DNA of 64,000 nt, taken from contig PXBB01000020.1 of assembly GCA_003565735.1 (NCBI GenBank), positions 1-64,000 of the forward strand. Direction: 5' to 3'. Origin of the DNA: Bacteroidales bacterium. Its GTDB lineage: Bacteria > Bacteroidota > Bacteroidia > Bacteroidales > PXBB01. Every line of letters starts with the position of its first letter. Within the stretch, counting starts at the first letter, position 1. Position numbers and translations under genes: made by a program. The notes beneath the pieces were generated by a model. It searched no databases. It saw only the letters and a program-made list of their open reading frames with translations, and was not told the DNA's origin. Shown one piece after another: positions 50,415 through 60,861 of the stretch.

Positions 50415-51818
50415 TTATTTAAGCTTCAGTAATGCAATACTTTCTACGTGAGAGGTGTTTGGAAACATATCAACCGCTTGTATTTTGTGTAGCTGATATT
50501 TTTCGGAAAACATTTCGATATCTCTGGCTTGGGTCGCAGGGTTACAGCTTACATAAACAATTTTAGAGGGTTTTAGCACCAGGAGTTGGTCAATTACGGC
50601 CTTATGCATTCCGGCACGTGGTGGATCAGTGATGACAACATCCGGCTTGCCATATAGCTGTATCAGCTCTTTATTAAGAATCTTTTCCATAACACCACAA
50701 ATAAAAGTAGTGTTTTCAATATGGTTAAGGCGTGCATTATCCTTGGCATTTTCTATAGCTTCGGGCACATATTCGATGCCTATTACTTTAGCTGCCATAT
50801 TTGCCATAAAAAGTGCTATGGTGCCTGTCCCCGTGTATAAATCGTAAAGCGTTTCTCCTCCTGTCAGACCAGCGTAGTCTTTAACCAGATGATATAGGGT
50901 GTAGGCTTGTAATGAATTTGTTTGAAAAAATGATTTTGGCCCAATTTTAAATTGCAGATGATCCATTTTTTCAATAATAAAACCAGAACCTTTGAATGGT
51001 TGTACTTCGAGATCGTGAATGCTGTCATTTTTTTTGGAGTTAATCACATACATTAAATCCGTAATCTCCGGATGCTTCATTTCCAGATGTTTGAATAAAG
51101 CAGTGCGTTTTTCGGGGCAATCTTCGTAAAATATAATGATTACCATTACGCCGCCTGTATTGGAGGTGCGTATTATAATATTTCTGAGCAGTCCTTGTTG
51201 ATTTTTTATATCAAAAAATGGATAGTCATTATTAACGGCAAACTCTTTTACAGAGAGCCTGATAGCATTAGAAGGCTCGGCTTGCAGGAGGCATTTTTCT
51301 ATATCCACAACTTTGCTAAAGAGACCGGGAACATGGAACCCGAGTCCTCTCATCTCTTTTATATAGGGGCTTTCAAGTTCTTCATGTGTCAGCCATCTTT
51401 TGTTAGTGAAAGTAAACTCAAGCTTATTGCGATAGTAGTAAGTGTTGGGCGCCGGAATAATATGTTCCATTTTTAAAAAGCTGGTTTTTGCTATACGCTC
51501 CATATTATCTGTAAGCTGTTTTTGTTTAAAGTAAAGTTGCTTTTCATATGACAAATGCTGCCATTTGCAACCACCGCATACGCCAAAATGCTTACATGGT
51601 GCTTCAACACGATTGGGAGATGTGCGGATAAATGAGTGTGGCCTGCCTTCCAGATAGCTGCGCCTTACTTTAGTTACTAATACATCAGCTACGTCGCCGG
51701 GCACACAAGTGTTGACAAAAATGACCATGCTGTTTTTTTTACCCACTGCTTTACCATCGGCAGCCAGATCAATAATTTCTACACCCTCGATGATGTCACC
51801 TTTTTTTATTTTAGCCAT
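50415..51818 (-). CDS. rlmD: 23S rRNA (uracil-C5)-methyltransferase, RlmD family
   Basis: TRAM-like N-term, Cys cluster APCKHFGVCGGCKWQHLSYEKQL, LYDLYTGTGTIALFMA, ITDPPRAGMHKAVID, VYVSCNPATQARD. Likely start MAKIKKGDII at 51818. Confidence 0.93.
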   Translation of the reverse strand: MAKIKKGDIIEGVEIIDLAADGKAVGKKNSMVIFVNTCVPGDVADVLVTKVRRSYLEGRPHSFIRTSPNRVEAPCKHFGVCGGCKWQHLSYEKQLYFKQKQLTDNMERIAKTSFLKMEHIIPAPNTYYYRNKLEFTFTNKRWLTHEELESPYIKEMRGLGFHVPGLFSKVVDIEKCLLQAEPSNAIRLSVKEFAVNNDYPFFDIKNQQGLLRNIIIRTSNTGGVMVIIIFYEDCPEKRTALFKHLEMKHPEITDLMYVINSKKNDSIHDLEVQPFKGSGFIIEKMDHLQFKIGPKSFFQTNSLQAYTLYHLVKDYAGLTGGETLYDLYTGTGTIALFMANMAAKVIGIEYVPEAIENAKDNARLNHIENTTFICGVMEKILNKELIQLYGKPDVVITDPPRAGMHKAVIDQLLVLKPSKIVYVSCNPATQARDIEMFSEKYQLHKIQAVDMFPNTSHVESIALLKLK

Positions 51819-51819
51819 A

Positions 51820-53577
51820 TTACCGTACAATTACTTTTTTCACCTGAACACTATTTTGTGTTTGCAGCACCACATGGTATAGGCCGCTACTCAAACGTGA
51901 AGCATCGAAAAAATAATGGCTGCCGCCTTTTTTAAAGTGACCCTGGTGTAAGTTTTCAACTTGCTGTCCTAAAATATTGTAGATTGATAGGTGTCCATAA
52001 GTCTCTGCTGCTAAAAAAAGCCTGACACAAGTTATTGCAGATGCCGGATTAGGGAATATGTCTTCAATATGATGATGCACGTATTTTTCATTAAGGCTGG
52101 CATCTAAAGGTTCGATATTGAAGCTAAAGCAGCCCGCAGGAGCCGGCATGGGTCTTTTCTGTATTTTTCCGTTGTTAGCGGTAGCCTTGATGTAGTAATA
52201 CATTTTAGTTGTTGTTGTTTGCCCCGGCAGATATGCTGACCAGATATGGTTTGCGGCATCTGTTAAAATCATGCTAATGCTTTGAAAGGGGGCAAGTGTG
52301 TCAGTGCGGAAGAATACTTCAGCACTTTGAATGCCTTTTGTATGTTGGATACGGGCATTAACTTCGTAATCGGCGGCAGTATAGGTATCATTAAGCTGCT
52401 GGTGGCTTATGAGTAATGGATTTTCAATGCCTATAGTATGAGTGATGCAGTGTATGGCGCCACTGGCAGAAATAGTCTGATTGGCATTGATGCCTACAAT
52501 ATTATAGCCGGGCATGGCTTCTCTGTATATCCGTAATGCTGTAGTGTCGTAGGCTTCGTAATAGGTGGGTACCAGAACTGTATTATTAACAATAACAGAG
52601 TTGGTATAGGTTCTGTAATAAGCATTGCCAAAGGGCACTCCAGGGTAATGACCTGAGGGACTTGGTGGCATAGGAATACGCACAACCTTATAAGGCGTCC
52701 CAAAAACAGAAGGGTAATTGTTTAAAATGTATAATAGATTAGCTTCTATTTGAGGGCCATCCGATATCCCAGTGGGAAACTCTCCAACCAGTAAAGTTTC
52801 CTCATTAAGAAGCTTCATGTGCATGTCAATATGGTTAATATTGTCGTATAAAAGGTTTGGAACTTTAATATAGCGCTTAATACCCATAAACCATTTCATA
52901 ATAGAATCTACTTCAGCTTCGGTTTTTCCGGGGTTTTCGTCCATAACCAGCATTTCAGAAAAAGCGGTTCCAAAGCCATCACTCATATAATTACCTCCGG
53001 TATGAACAAGATCGTATGGATGTTGAGTGGTTTGGTAAAGGGGCACATTAAAATAGGCGGCATGTGCAGCAGGCATTACATTGTCGTAGGGGCGGGGTCT
53101 GTTATAAATCCAATCTACTAAAATCATGGAGTCAACATCGTTACGGTACACCGAATTACCTGCATAGTCACGTATCCATACACTATTGGAAGGTTCGTGT
53201 AAAAAGCGGACATTATTTAAAGGGACGCCGCCGCTTGTCAGGAATGTTTTTACCTGATTAGAGTCAGTCGTTGTAATAAGTACCATACATTCGTCCTGAG
53301 CATGCCTTACAATTTCTCTTAAAACAGTTTGATAACTGCGCCAAGTAATGACAAGCGCACGAACTTCCTCCCACTCAGCCATAGATCGTACAGAACCTTG
53401 TGGTGGCGTTGTTATACCTTTACCCTTAATGTTGTTAAGGTAATCCGGCATCAGTAACTCTTCGCCGGGTGCAAATCCGGCAGGGAGCTCCTGAGATTTG
53501 ACGGCTAAGCTAATTGTGAAAACAATAAAACATACCAGTGTGATACTTTTAATTCGTAAGTGTAATTCTTTTTGCAT
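51820..53577 (-). CDS. Peptidylarginine/agmatine deiminase-family protein with T9SS C-terminal sorting domain
   Basis: 585 aa; signal peptide; SVWIRDYAGNSVY, YDLVHTGGNYMSDGFG, NHIDMHMKLL, SGAIHCITHTIG (catalytic Cys); C-term IFPNPASAITCVRLFL...SGLYHVVLQ. Confidence 0.88.
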   Translation of the reverse strand: MQKELHLRIKSITLVCFIVFTISLAVKSQELPAGFAPGEELLMPDYLNNIKGKGITTPPQGSVRSMAEWEEVRALVITWRSYQTVLREIVRHAQDECMVLITTTDSNQVKTFLTSGGVPLNNVRFLHEPSNSVWIRDYAGNSVYRNDVDSMILVDWIYNRPRPYDNVMPAAHAAYFNVPLYQTTQHPYDLVHTGGNYMSDGFGTAFSEMLVMDENPGKTEAEVDSIMKWFMGIKRYIKVPNLLYDNINHIDMHMKLLNEETLLVGEFPTGISDGPQIEANLLYILNNYPSVFGTPYKVVRIPMPPSPSGHYPGVPFGNAYYRTYTNSVIVNNTVLVPTYYEAYDTTALRIYREAMPGYNIVGINANQTISASGAIHCITHTIGIENPLLISHQQLNDTYTAADYEVNARIQHTKGIQSAEVFFRTDTLAPFQSISMILTDAANHIWSAYLPGQTTTTKMYYYIKATANNGKIQKRPMPAPAGCFSFNIEPLDASLNEKYVHHHIEDIFPNPASAITCVRLFLAAETYGHLSIYNILGQQVENLHQGHFKKGGSHYFFDASRLSSGLYHVVLQTQNSVQVKKVIVR

Positions 53578-53770
53578 AAGCTGAAGTTTTTTTATTTTTT
53601 TGACAAAAATAGGTAAAACTTAATTTGTTGCAGAAAAAATAAAGCCTTTCATTTTTACTGATGCAAAAAAAGTATTTTTGTGAATTAATTACATAATAAG
53701 TGATGGGGCTGATAATTGGTATAAAAAAAACAAAGCCAACCCATGGCTATAGATATTGAAAAAAACCATT

Positions 53771-54406
53771 ATGCAACAAATAGAGGCTTACTTTCCTGAA
53801 TTATCGTCCAGGCAATACGAGCAGTTCAGTATGCTATATGCACTGTATAAATCATGGAATGAAAAGATCAATGTCATTTCGCGCAAGGATATTGATAATT
53901 TGTATGTTCATCATGTGTTACATAGCCTTTCTATTGCTAAAGTGCTCTCTTTTGAGAAGCACAGTAAAATAATAGATATCGGGACAGGGGGTGGCTTTCC
54001 GGGTATTCCTTTAGCCATACTTTTTCCTCAGTGTCGCTGGTATTTGGTAGATTCTATCAACAAAAAAATAAAAGTGGTGGACCATGTGGTACAGAACCTT
54101 AAGCTTAAAAATGTAGCTACAGCCGCATGCCGTGCTGAAAATGTTAAGGGGACATACGATTTTGTGGTTAGCAGAGCTGTGACTTTATTACCTGCCTTTT
54201 GGTCGTTGACTTCCGGCCTGCTAAGTCATAAGCATAAAAATGCCCTTAAAAATGGGGTGTTATATTTGAAAGGTGGAGACATTAAAAAAGAGCTTGATAT
54301 GCTTAATGATAATGTTAAATATGATTTATACGATATTGCATCATTTTTTGATATGCCCTATTTTAATAATAAGTATGTGGTACATTTGCATCACTCACGC
54401 AAATAA
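53771..54406 (+). CDS. rsmG: 16S rRNA (guanine527-N7)-methyltransferase
   Basis: ATG at 53771 (MQQIEAYFPELSSRQYEQF); WNEKINVISRKDIDNLYVHHVLHSL, IIDIGTGGGFPGIPLAILFPQ. The track start at 53756 is TTG. Confidence 0.96.
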   Translation: MQQIEAYFPELSSRQYEQFSMLYALYKSWNEKINVISRKDIDNLYVHHVLHSLSIAKVLSFEKHSKIIDIGTGGGFPGIPLAILFPQCRWYLVDSINKKIKVVDHVVQNLKLKNVATAACRAENVKGTYDFVVSRAVTLLPAFWSLTSGLLSHKHKNALKNGVLYLKGGDIKKELDMLNDNVKYDLYDIASFFDMPYFNNKYVVHLHHSRK

Positions 54407-54444
54407 CAGGTATAACGTTAAATGATATATAATGAAAGTGTCAA

Positions 54445-55977
54445 ATGAAAAAAACCAAACTCAACTTACTTTTAATAAAACCCAGGCAAAAGCTTAATCA
54501 TTATTCCACACAAATTGAGATAGCCCGGCTGATGGGTAAGCGTACGAATAGTGTGCCTCTGGCATTACCTCTTTTGGCTGCTTTAACGCCTGCCCATTAT
54601 AAAGTCCGTATAGTTGATGAGGATATTGCAGCGGCTCCCAAGAGCTTTAAGCCTGATATTGTCGGTATTACTCTGATAACATCCAACTCTCAGCGTGGCT
54701 ATGATTTGGCAGACAAGTACCGTGCAATGGGTGCAAAAGTAGTGCTGGGCGGCCCCTATCCCAGTTTCAGTGTAGAAGAAGGCTTAGAACATGCTGATGC
54801 CATTGTTGTTGGGGAAGCTGAAAACAGTTGGCCCAGACTCCTCAAAGACTTCGAAAATGACAACTTGCAATCTGTTTACAAAAATGAAGGATTTGTAGAT
54901 TACAGTACTTCTGTTGTACCACGGTGGGATCTTGTTCCAACGAATAAAATGCAATCGGTAAATATTCAGGCATCAAGAGGCTGCCCTTTTATGTGTGAAT
55001 TTTGTCTGACAACACACTTGTTCGGAAGAAATGTGCGCAGGCGCCAAATAGATGATGTTGTTAATGAAATCAAGCAACTACCCCGAAAGAACATCCTGTT
55101 TGTTGACGAAAACTTTACCATTAACAAGAAATACGCTAAAGCCATGTGCCAGGCGCTCAAACCGCTTCAAATCAACTGGATGTGCCAAAGCAGTGTGGAT
55201 GTTGCTGATGATGAGGAGCTTCTTAGAGAAATGTCGGAAGCCGGCTGCAATTATGTTATCATAGGTTTTGAATCGCTTAAAGCTGATAGCTTGCAACAGT
55301 CGCAAAAGCACCAAAATAAACCTCAGGACTATAACAACATTATTGAAAAAATTCAGAAGTTTGGCATTCACGTTTATGCCTCTTTCATTATTGGCTTTGA
55401 CCAGGATACGTTAGAAGACTTTGAAATATTCAAGTCATTTATAGAGCAATCATCATTGCCTGTATTCACACTAAGCTTGCTTGGCACTACCAGCGGCATG
55501 GACTTGTACAAACGCCTCGAAAAAGAAGGCCGCCTTCTTAAGAACCTCGAAAAGCATTTCTTTGTGGGTGTTTATCCTGTAATCAAGTATAAAAATTTTG
55601 ATAACAAAACACTGTTTGATAAATTTTTAGAAACAACAGATTACTTGTATTCTTATGCGCAGATAAGAAAAAGAACCATCAGAATGCTTGAAAAGGGTTA
55701 TTTTTCGAGAGAAAAGAATAACAGAGCTGTCACTAAGATGCAAAAAATTCGTACAACTTTTATATTGTTATACACACACCTTATTGCAGGCGATAAGGAG
55801 AAAAGGGCTTTTTTTAAAGATATTATATTTTTGATAAAAAGAAAAAAAGTAGCCATCAGCGAGGCAGCATCTATTCTTTTAATGTTCGAAGCAATTACAA
55901 GGCACTTACGTAAAGACAAAAAATACAGGGCTTTATACCGAAAATCGCTTGATAGCTTAGAGAATAACGCCAATTAA
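54445..55977 (+). CDS. B12-binding-domain radical SAM protein
   Basis: 510 aa; N-terminal Rossmann-type domain with PDIVGITLITSNSQRGYDLADKYR, radical SAM CxxxCxxC in ASRGCPFMCEFCLTTHLFG. Confidence 0.9.
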   Translation: MKKTKLNLLLIKPRQKLNHYSTQIEIARLMGKRTNSVPLALPLLAALTPAHYKVRIVDEDIAAAPKSFKPDIVGITLITSNSQRGYDLADKYRAMGAKVVLGGPYPSFSVEEGLEHADAIVVGEAENSWPRLLKDFENDNLQSVYKNEGFVDYSTSVVPRWDLVPTNKMQSVNIQASRGCPFMCEFCLTTHLFGRNVRRRQIDDVVNEIKQLPRKNILFVDENFTINKKYAKAMCQALKPLQINWMCQSSVDVADDEELLREMSEAGCNYVIIGFESLKADSLQQSQKHQNKPQDYNNIIEKIQKFGIHVYASFIIGFDQDTLEDFEIFKSFIEQSSLPVFTLSLLGTTSGMDLYKRLEKEGRLLKNLEKHFFVGVYPVIKYKNFDNKTLFDKFLETTDYLYSYAQIRKRTIRMLEKGYFSREKNNRAVTKMQKIRTTFILLYTHLIAGDKEKRAFFKDIIFLIKRKKVAISEAASILLMFEAITRHLRKDKKYRALYRKSLDSLENNAN

Positions 55978-55988
55978 TAAAACTTACA

Positions 55989-58130
55989 TTACCAATTATA
56001 AATGGGTTCAATACCTAAATTATAAAAGGTAAAAGCCCAGACATCAGTTGCTTGTTCAATGATTTTTTCTGTTGGTTTGCCTGCTCCATGTCCGGCTTGT
56101 GTTTCTATACGAATGAGCACAGGGTTGTCGCCTTTGTGTTTGGCCTGAAGCGCAGCTATATATTTAAAAGAGTGAGCCGGCACCACCCTGTCGTCGTGGT
56201 CGGCAGTGGTTACCAAAGTGGCCGGATAGTTTACCCCTTCTTTGATATTGTGTAGAGGGGAGTACCCCAGCAGGTAATGAAACTCCGTTGAGTCTTCACT
56301 GGAGCCATAGTCACCTGTCCATGCCCACCCTATGGTAAATTTGTGAAAGCGCAGCATGTCCATTACACCAACAGCAGGCAGAGCTACTTTAAAAAGCTCA
56401 GGGCGCTGGTTAGCACAGGCGGCTACTAGCAAGCCCCCATTCGACCCGCCTTGTATAGCCAGTTTTTCAGGCGAAGTGTATTGGTGATCTATGAGGTATT
56501 CGGCGGCGGCTATGAAATCATCAAAGACATTTTGTTTCTGTAATTTGGTACCTGCTTCATGCCACTTTTTGCCATATTCACCGCCGCCTCTGATATTGGC
56601 AGAAACATATATGCCTCCATTTTCTAAGAAAGGTAAACGACTAACGTTAAAGCTTGGTAACACGCTAACGTTAAAACCGCCATAACCATACAGAAGCGTA
56701 GGGTTGTTGCCATCATACTTAATGTTTTTTTTATGAACTATAAACATAGGTATTTTGGTGCCATCTTTACTTTCATAAAAAACCTGCTTTACCACATACT
56801 GCTCAGGGTTAAAGTCAATGTCAGGAGATTTGTAAACAGATGACTCTTTGCTTGTCATGTCGAAGCGATAGATGGTTGTTGGAAATGTAAATGATGTAAA
56901 AGCATAAAACACTTCGTTATCTTCTTTCCTGGTGCTCAAGCTGCTTAATGTACCTATACCCGGCAAGTTTATTTGTCCTTCTTGCCTGCCTTCATAATTG
57001 TAAATATAAGCATGGCTTGAAGCATCTTTGAGGTAATGAACTATTATTTTGTCGCCTGCCAGTGATGCACTCCTTAAAACATAATCTTTTTCAGGAATTA
57101 TTTCATTCCAGTACTTCATGTCGGGTTTTTCCGGGTCAACCAATACCAGTTTGTACATTGGGGCATTCCTGTTGGTGTAGAGCAATAACTTTCCATCTAT
57201 TTCACCAACAACTGAATGATTGTATTCAAAGCCATCTGCCACTTTTACAAAATCTGCATTTGGCACGTTGAGATTTTTAACATACAGGCTGTTACCCTGT
57301 GTGGTTTCCGACTCGTAAATACATAAAAAAGACTCGTCTTTGGTAACAAAAGCAGAAAAATTTCTTAGGGGGTACTCTTTGTTTTCAAAAATAAGGATGT
57401 CTTCATGTTGCGGTGTGCCGATTTTATGGTAATAGACTTTATGGTATTCATTTTTAACAGAAAGCTCAGACCCCTCAGGGGCATCGTAGCGGCTGTAATA
57501 AAAACCATTGCCATGCCATGCTATGCGTGAAAATTTAATCCATTTAAGGTGGTCTTCCAAATGTGTACCATTCACAATATCAAGCACATAAAATTCATTC
57601 CAGTCGGAGCCACCGCGCGAAATACCGTAAGCCAAATATCTGGCGTTATTACAAACGCGTACAGTTGTCACAGAAACAGTTCCGTCTTCGCATAAATCGT
57701 TTGGGTTGAGTAATATGCGGGGGTCACCGTCAACACCCTCTTGTACATACAAAACACTTTGGTTTTGCATGCCTTCATTTTTAAAAAAGAAGTAATAATT
57801 GCCTTCTTTAAAAGGGGTGCCATAGCGTGGGTAATCCCACAATTCTTTCAAACGCTTTTGTATGGCATCGCGGTAAGGTATTTGCGACAAGTAGTGAAAT
57901 GTCACTTCATTTTGAGCTTTGACCCAAGCTGCTGTTTCTTCCGAACGGTCATCTTCAAGCCATCTGTAAGGGTCTGCTACTTCAACACCAAAGTACGTGT
58001 CAATAACATCGACTTTTTTTGTCTCCGGGTAGTCCATCATTTCAATAACTATTTCTTTTGAGGTTGAACAAGCTATTGCATACACCATAAATAGTGCAGC
58101 CGGTAAAAATTTTAAAATACTTCTGTACAT
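55989..58130 (-). CDS. Prolyl oligopeptidase (S9A) family lipoprotein
   Basis: 713 aa; lipobox YAIACSTS; DPYRWLEDDRSEETAAWVKAQNEVTFHYL; catalytic AIQGGSNGGLLVAACANQRPELF, DHDDRVVPAHSFKYIAALQ, GHGAGKPTEK. Confidence 0.95.
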   Translation of the reverse strand: MYRSILKFLPAALFMVYAIACSTSKEIVIEMMDYPETKKVDVIDTYFGVEVADPYRWLEDDRSEETAAWVKAQNEVTFHYLSQIPYRDAIQKRLKELWDYPRYGTPFKEGNYYFFFKNEGMQNQSVLYVQEGVDGDPRILLNPNDLCEDGTVSVTTVRVCNNARYLAYGISRGGSDWNEFYVLDIVNGTHLEDHLKWIKFSRIAWHGNGFYYSRYDAPEGSELSVKNEYHKVYYHKIGTPQHEDILIFENKEYPLRNFSAFVTKDESFLCIYESETTQGNSLYVKNLNVPNADFVKVADGFEYNHSVVGEIDGKLLLYTNRNAPMYKLVLVDPEKPDMKYWNEIIPEKDYVLRSASLAGDKIIVHYLKDASSHAYIYNYEGRQEGQINLPGIGTLSSLSTRKEDNEVFYAFTSFTFPTTIYRFDMTSKESSVYKSPDIDFNPEQYVVKQVFYESKDGTKIPMFIVHKKNIKYDGNNPTLLYGYGGFNVSVLPSFNVSRLPFLENGGIYVSANIRGGGEYGKKWHEAGTKLQKQNVFDDFIAAAEYLIDHQYTSPEKLAIQGGSNGGLLVAACANQRPELFKVALPAVGVMDMLRFHKFTIGWAWTGDYGSSEDSTEFHYLLGYSPLHNIKEGVNYPATLVTTADHDDRVVPAHSFKYIAALQAKHKGDNPVLIRIETQAGHGAGKPTEKIIEQATDVWAFTFYNLGIEPIYNW

Positions 58131-58205
58131 TTTTTAAGGGATTAAAAATTTTGAGTAGAAAGTCTATTAATTATGCATGTTATATTAGAAAAGTAGAACT
58201 GAATT

Positions 58206-59156
58206 TTATCCTGCTAATCCTCTTCCTTTTTTCACTATCCTTCCATCAGCTAAGGCCTCCTCAGTAATTTTGTCTAAAATGCCATTGATAAACAAATTGC
58301 TTTTGGGCGTGCTGTAGCTTTTAGAAAGTTCGATATATTCATTGAGGCTTACTTTTACAGGTATAGTTGGAAATTCGAAAAGCTCTGTGAGTGCCATTTG
58401 CATAATCAGGTTGTCCATAAGTGCTATACGTTCCATTTCCCAGTTTTGAGCATGAAGCGCAATTATTTCTGTAAAATTTTTGCCTTTAAGTATGGTCTTT
58501 TTTAGCAAAGTCCGGCTAAAGCTAATAACATCTTTTATCTCATCATCCGTTGAATTTGTAAAAGAATATGTGCCCGGCTCATGTTCGTTGAGGCTTTGAA
58601 GTATTTTTATTAAAATAAAAGTGGCGTACTCATAATCGCTTACCCAAAAAATACTGCTGTCTTCATAAAAGTCGAACAGTGCGCGGTGGGTGTAAACAAA
58701 TTTTTTTAGAAGCTTAAGTATTATGGCTTTATCATTTTCGAAGGAAGATGTTTCATCTGCCATATAGGATTTGTATAAAGCGCTGGAGCGAAATTTTTTG
58801 TAAATGTTTTTGGGAATGTTACTGTCGTTATTCCAATTGATACTGCGTTTTTCAAAAATATGTTGTAAGCCGGCATTAGATTCAAGTTGTTGCAAAAACA
58901 CATTATCCACAAAACGCATATTGGGGTTTAAGTCTTGCGCTGTAGGGACTCTTTTATTTTTTCCCTCCTCAATAGTTTTAGAAGCCACATCTTTGATTTT
59001 AAACAACAAAGACATTTGATAATAAACCATATCAAATACTTTTTCAATACTGTGGTTAAGCTGTTTTTCTGCCAGGTGATATTCGTGATTTTCTGACAAC
59101 TTATAGGCATAGAGTGCTTGAAGAACCTTTACTCTTGCATGTCGACGACTTAGCAT
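58206..59156 (-). CDS. nusB: Transcription antitermination factor NusB
   Basis: 316 aa; N-term MLSRRHARVKVLQALYAYK; C-term NLIMQMALTELFEFPTIPVKVSLNEYIELSKSYSTPKSNLFINGILDKI; long Bacteroidota-type form. Confidence 0.92.
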   Translation of the reverse strand: MLSRRHARVKVLQALYAYKLSENHEYHLAEKQLNHSIEKVFDMVYYQMSLLFKIKDVASKTIEEGKNKRVPTAQDLNPNMRFVDNVFLQQLESNAGLQHIFEKRSINWNNDSNIPKNIYKKFRSSALYKSYMADETSSFENDKAIILKLLKKFVYTHRALFDFYEDSSIFWVSDYEYATFILIKILQSLNEHEPGTYSFTNSTDDEIKDVISFSRTLLKKTILKGKNFTEIIALHAQNWEMERIALMDNLIMQMALTELFEFPTIPVKVSLNEYIELSKSYSTPKSNLFINGILDKITEEALADGRIVKKGRGLAG

Positions 59157-59204
59157 AATCTCTTTTCAATGTTTTAGAACTGGCTGCAAAAATACATTTT
59201 TTTA

Positions 59205-60494
59205 TCAAAAAGAAGTATTTTTTTTAGAAACCATAAAAGTGAAAAAAGCTGCAAAAAAACTATAAAAAAGCAGACCTGCCTGGCGTTCCATCATAGATTC
59301 AGCCATAAAATTGATGGTTATAATAGCAGTGAAAAACAGAAGTAGAAGAAAGTAAGGGTGTTGTCGTTTTATTTTTTCAAATGGCAAAATCAGCAGTATT
59401 AAAAGTGCAGCAAACCCAAAAACACCGGCAGCTACAAAAACCTGCAAAAACTGGTTGTGGGCGTTAAAACGACTTTCTGACAAGCTGTATCTGTGTGTTT
59501 TCTCATATTTTTCGTGTAGGGCATGGTTTACGTCTCCTATACCAACGCCCGTCCAGATTCTTTTTTGAATTACCTCAGTGCTTGTCTGCCATATCTCAAA
59601 ACGCAGATAAGTGCCTGCATAGTCTTCCTCATGATATGACTTGTTGGTGAAATTAACAGCAGCATCAGAAATGCGGATAAAAACCTCTGGAAATTGTTTT
59701 GCGGCTGCAAAAAAAACAACAGCAGTAATAATCAAAAATAGAGAAGTGCTGCGGTAGGCTTTGCGTATTAAGAAACCATGAAAAAGCCATATCACAACAA
59801 CGATGAAAGTACTTATAAAAACGGCTTTTGAGTTGAGCAAAACAACTATAGCTATGAAATAAAAAGCTAAAAAGAAGTATAAAGCGGTTTTTAAAAAAAA
59901 CTTTTTTTGATGGGGCTTTTCCCTGGTCATAAAAAACAAAATCAAGGCTATTGACCAGTTGATAAATACACCATAATACGTAGGGTGAAAAAAAAGTGAA
60001 AAATTAGAGTACACAATAAGCCAGTAGCTTCCTGTGGCTGAGTATTGTAACAATGCTTGAATAAGAAGATAAAGCGAACCCGAAAAGCATGACAATATGA
60101 AAACATACAACAATACTTTGACCTGATGGCGCGTGATAATATCTGAAGTAAAACTGAATATAAAAGGAAATAACAGCAGCGGTAGTTTAAGTATAAGTTT
60201 GGTTTTGGCAATGTCTCTATCTTCAGAATAAAAAAAGCTTATAAGATAAATAATATATAGTAAAGAGAAAAGTATGATTTGAGGGTAATGCGTTTTGAGT
60301 GCTTTGAGTTTTGAGTTACGTCCCGGAATAAAAAACAGAGAAACCGCAAGAATTATAATAAAATAAGGGGGCAGGGTACGTGCTAAAGGCATAACAAAAA
60401 TAAGTGCACAAAGTGTGATAAAAAAAAACGCATTAATCCTTTGAGGGACTGTTTTAAAAGAAATAAGGTTGTTTTGTTGTATGGTGCCCAGCAT
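59205..60494 (-). CDS. O-antigen ligase/polymerase family membrane protein
   Basis: 429 aa, polytopic; WTGVGIGDVNHALHEKY...SESRFNAHNQFLQVFVAAGVFGF typical Wzy_C loop. Confidence 0.85.
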   Translation of the reverse strand: MLGTIQQNNLISFKTVPQRINAFFFITLCALIFVMPLARTLPPYFIIILAVSLFFIPGRNSKLKALKTHYPQIILFSLLYIIYLISFFYSEDRDIAKTKLILKLPLLLFPFIFSFTSDIITRHQVKVLLYVFILSCFSGSLYLLIQALLQYSATGSYWLIVYSNFSLFFHPTYYGVFINWSIALILFFMTREKPHQKKFFLKTALYFFLAFYFIAIVVLLNSKAVFISTFIVVVIWLFHGFLIRKAYRSTSLFLIITAVVFFAAAKQFPEVFIRISDAAVNFTNKSYHEEDYAGTYLRFEIWQTSTEVIQKRIWTGVGIGDVNHALHEKYEKTHRYSLSESRFNAHNQFLQVFVAAGVFGFAALLILLILPFEKIKRQHPYFLLLLFFTAIITINFMAESMMERQAGLLFYSFFAAFFTFMVSKKNTSF

Positions 60495-60861
60495 ATTGGA
60501 ATTGTTATGGTTAGCCTTGTCTTCTTTTTTTTACTTAGCTCATTTACTTCTGCCGACTGGAAAAACAAATGCGTACAAACTGCGATGCCCTTGTGCTTGC
60601 TAAATGTTTAAACAGTCGCTATTTTTATTGCCGATGGCCATTCAATAGTACAAATGCGAAAGCCTTGCAATGGTTATTCTGTGGTATCAGCTTTCGGGGC
60701 TTTGCCTATCCTTTATTAAAAGTATGAATAATACAGGCCATATAGCACTTTCCAAAAACAAAATTAATGAATTATTTATTTATCTTGTAAAAAAGTTATC
60801 CTATTTTTGCCTTTGAAAAATCAGTTATACCTCAAATCCGTAAGGAAGCTTAACAATTTTT

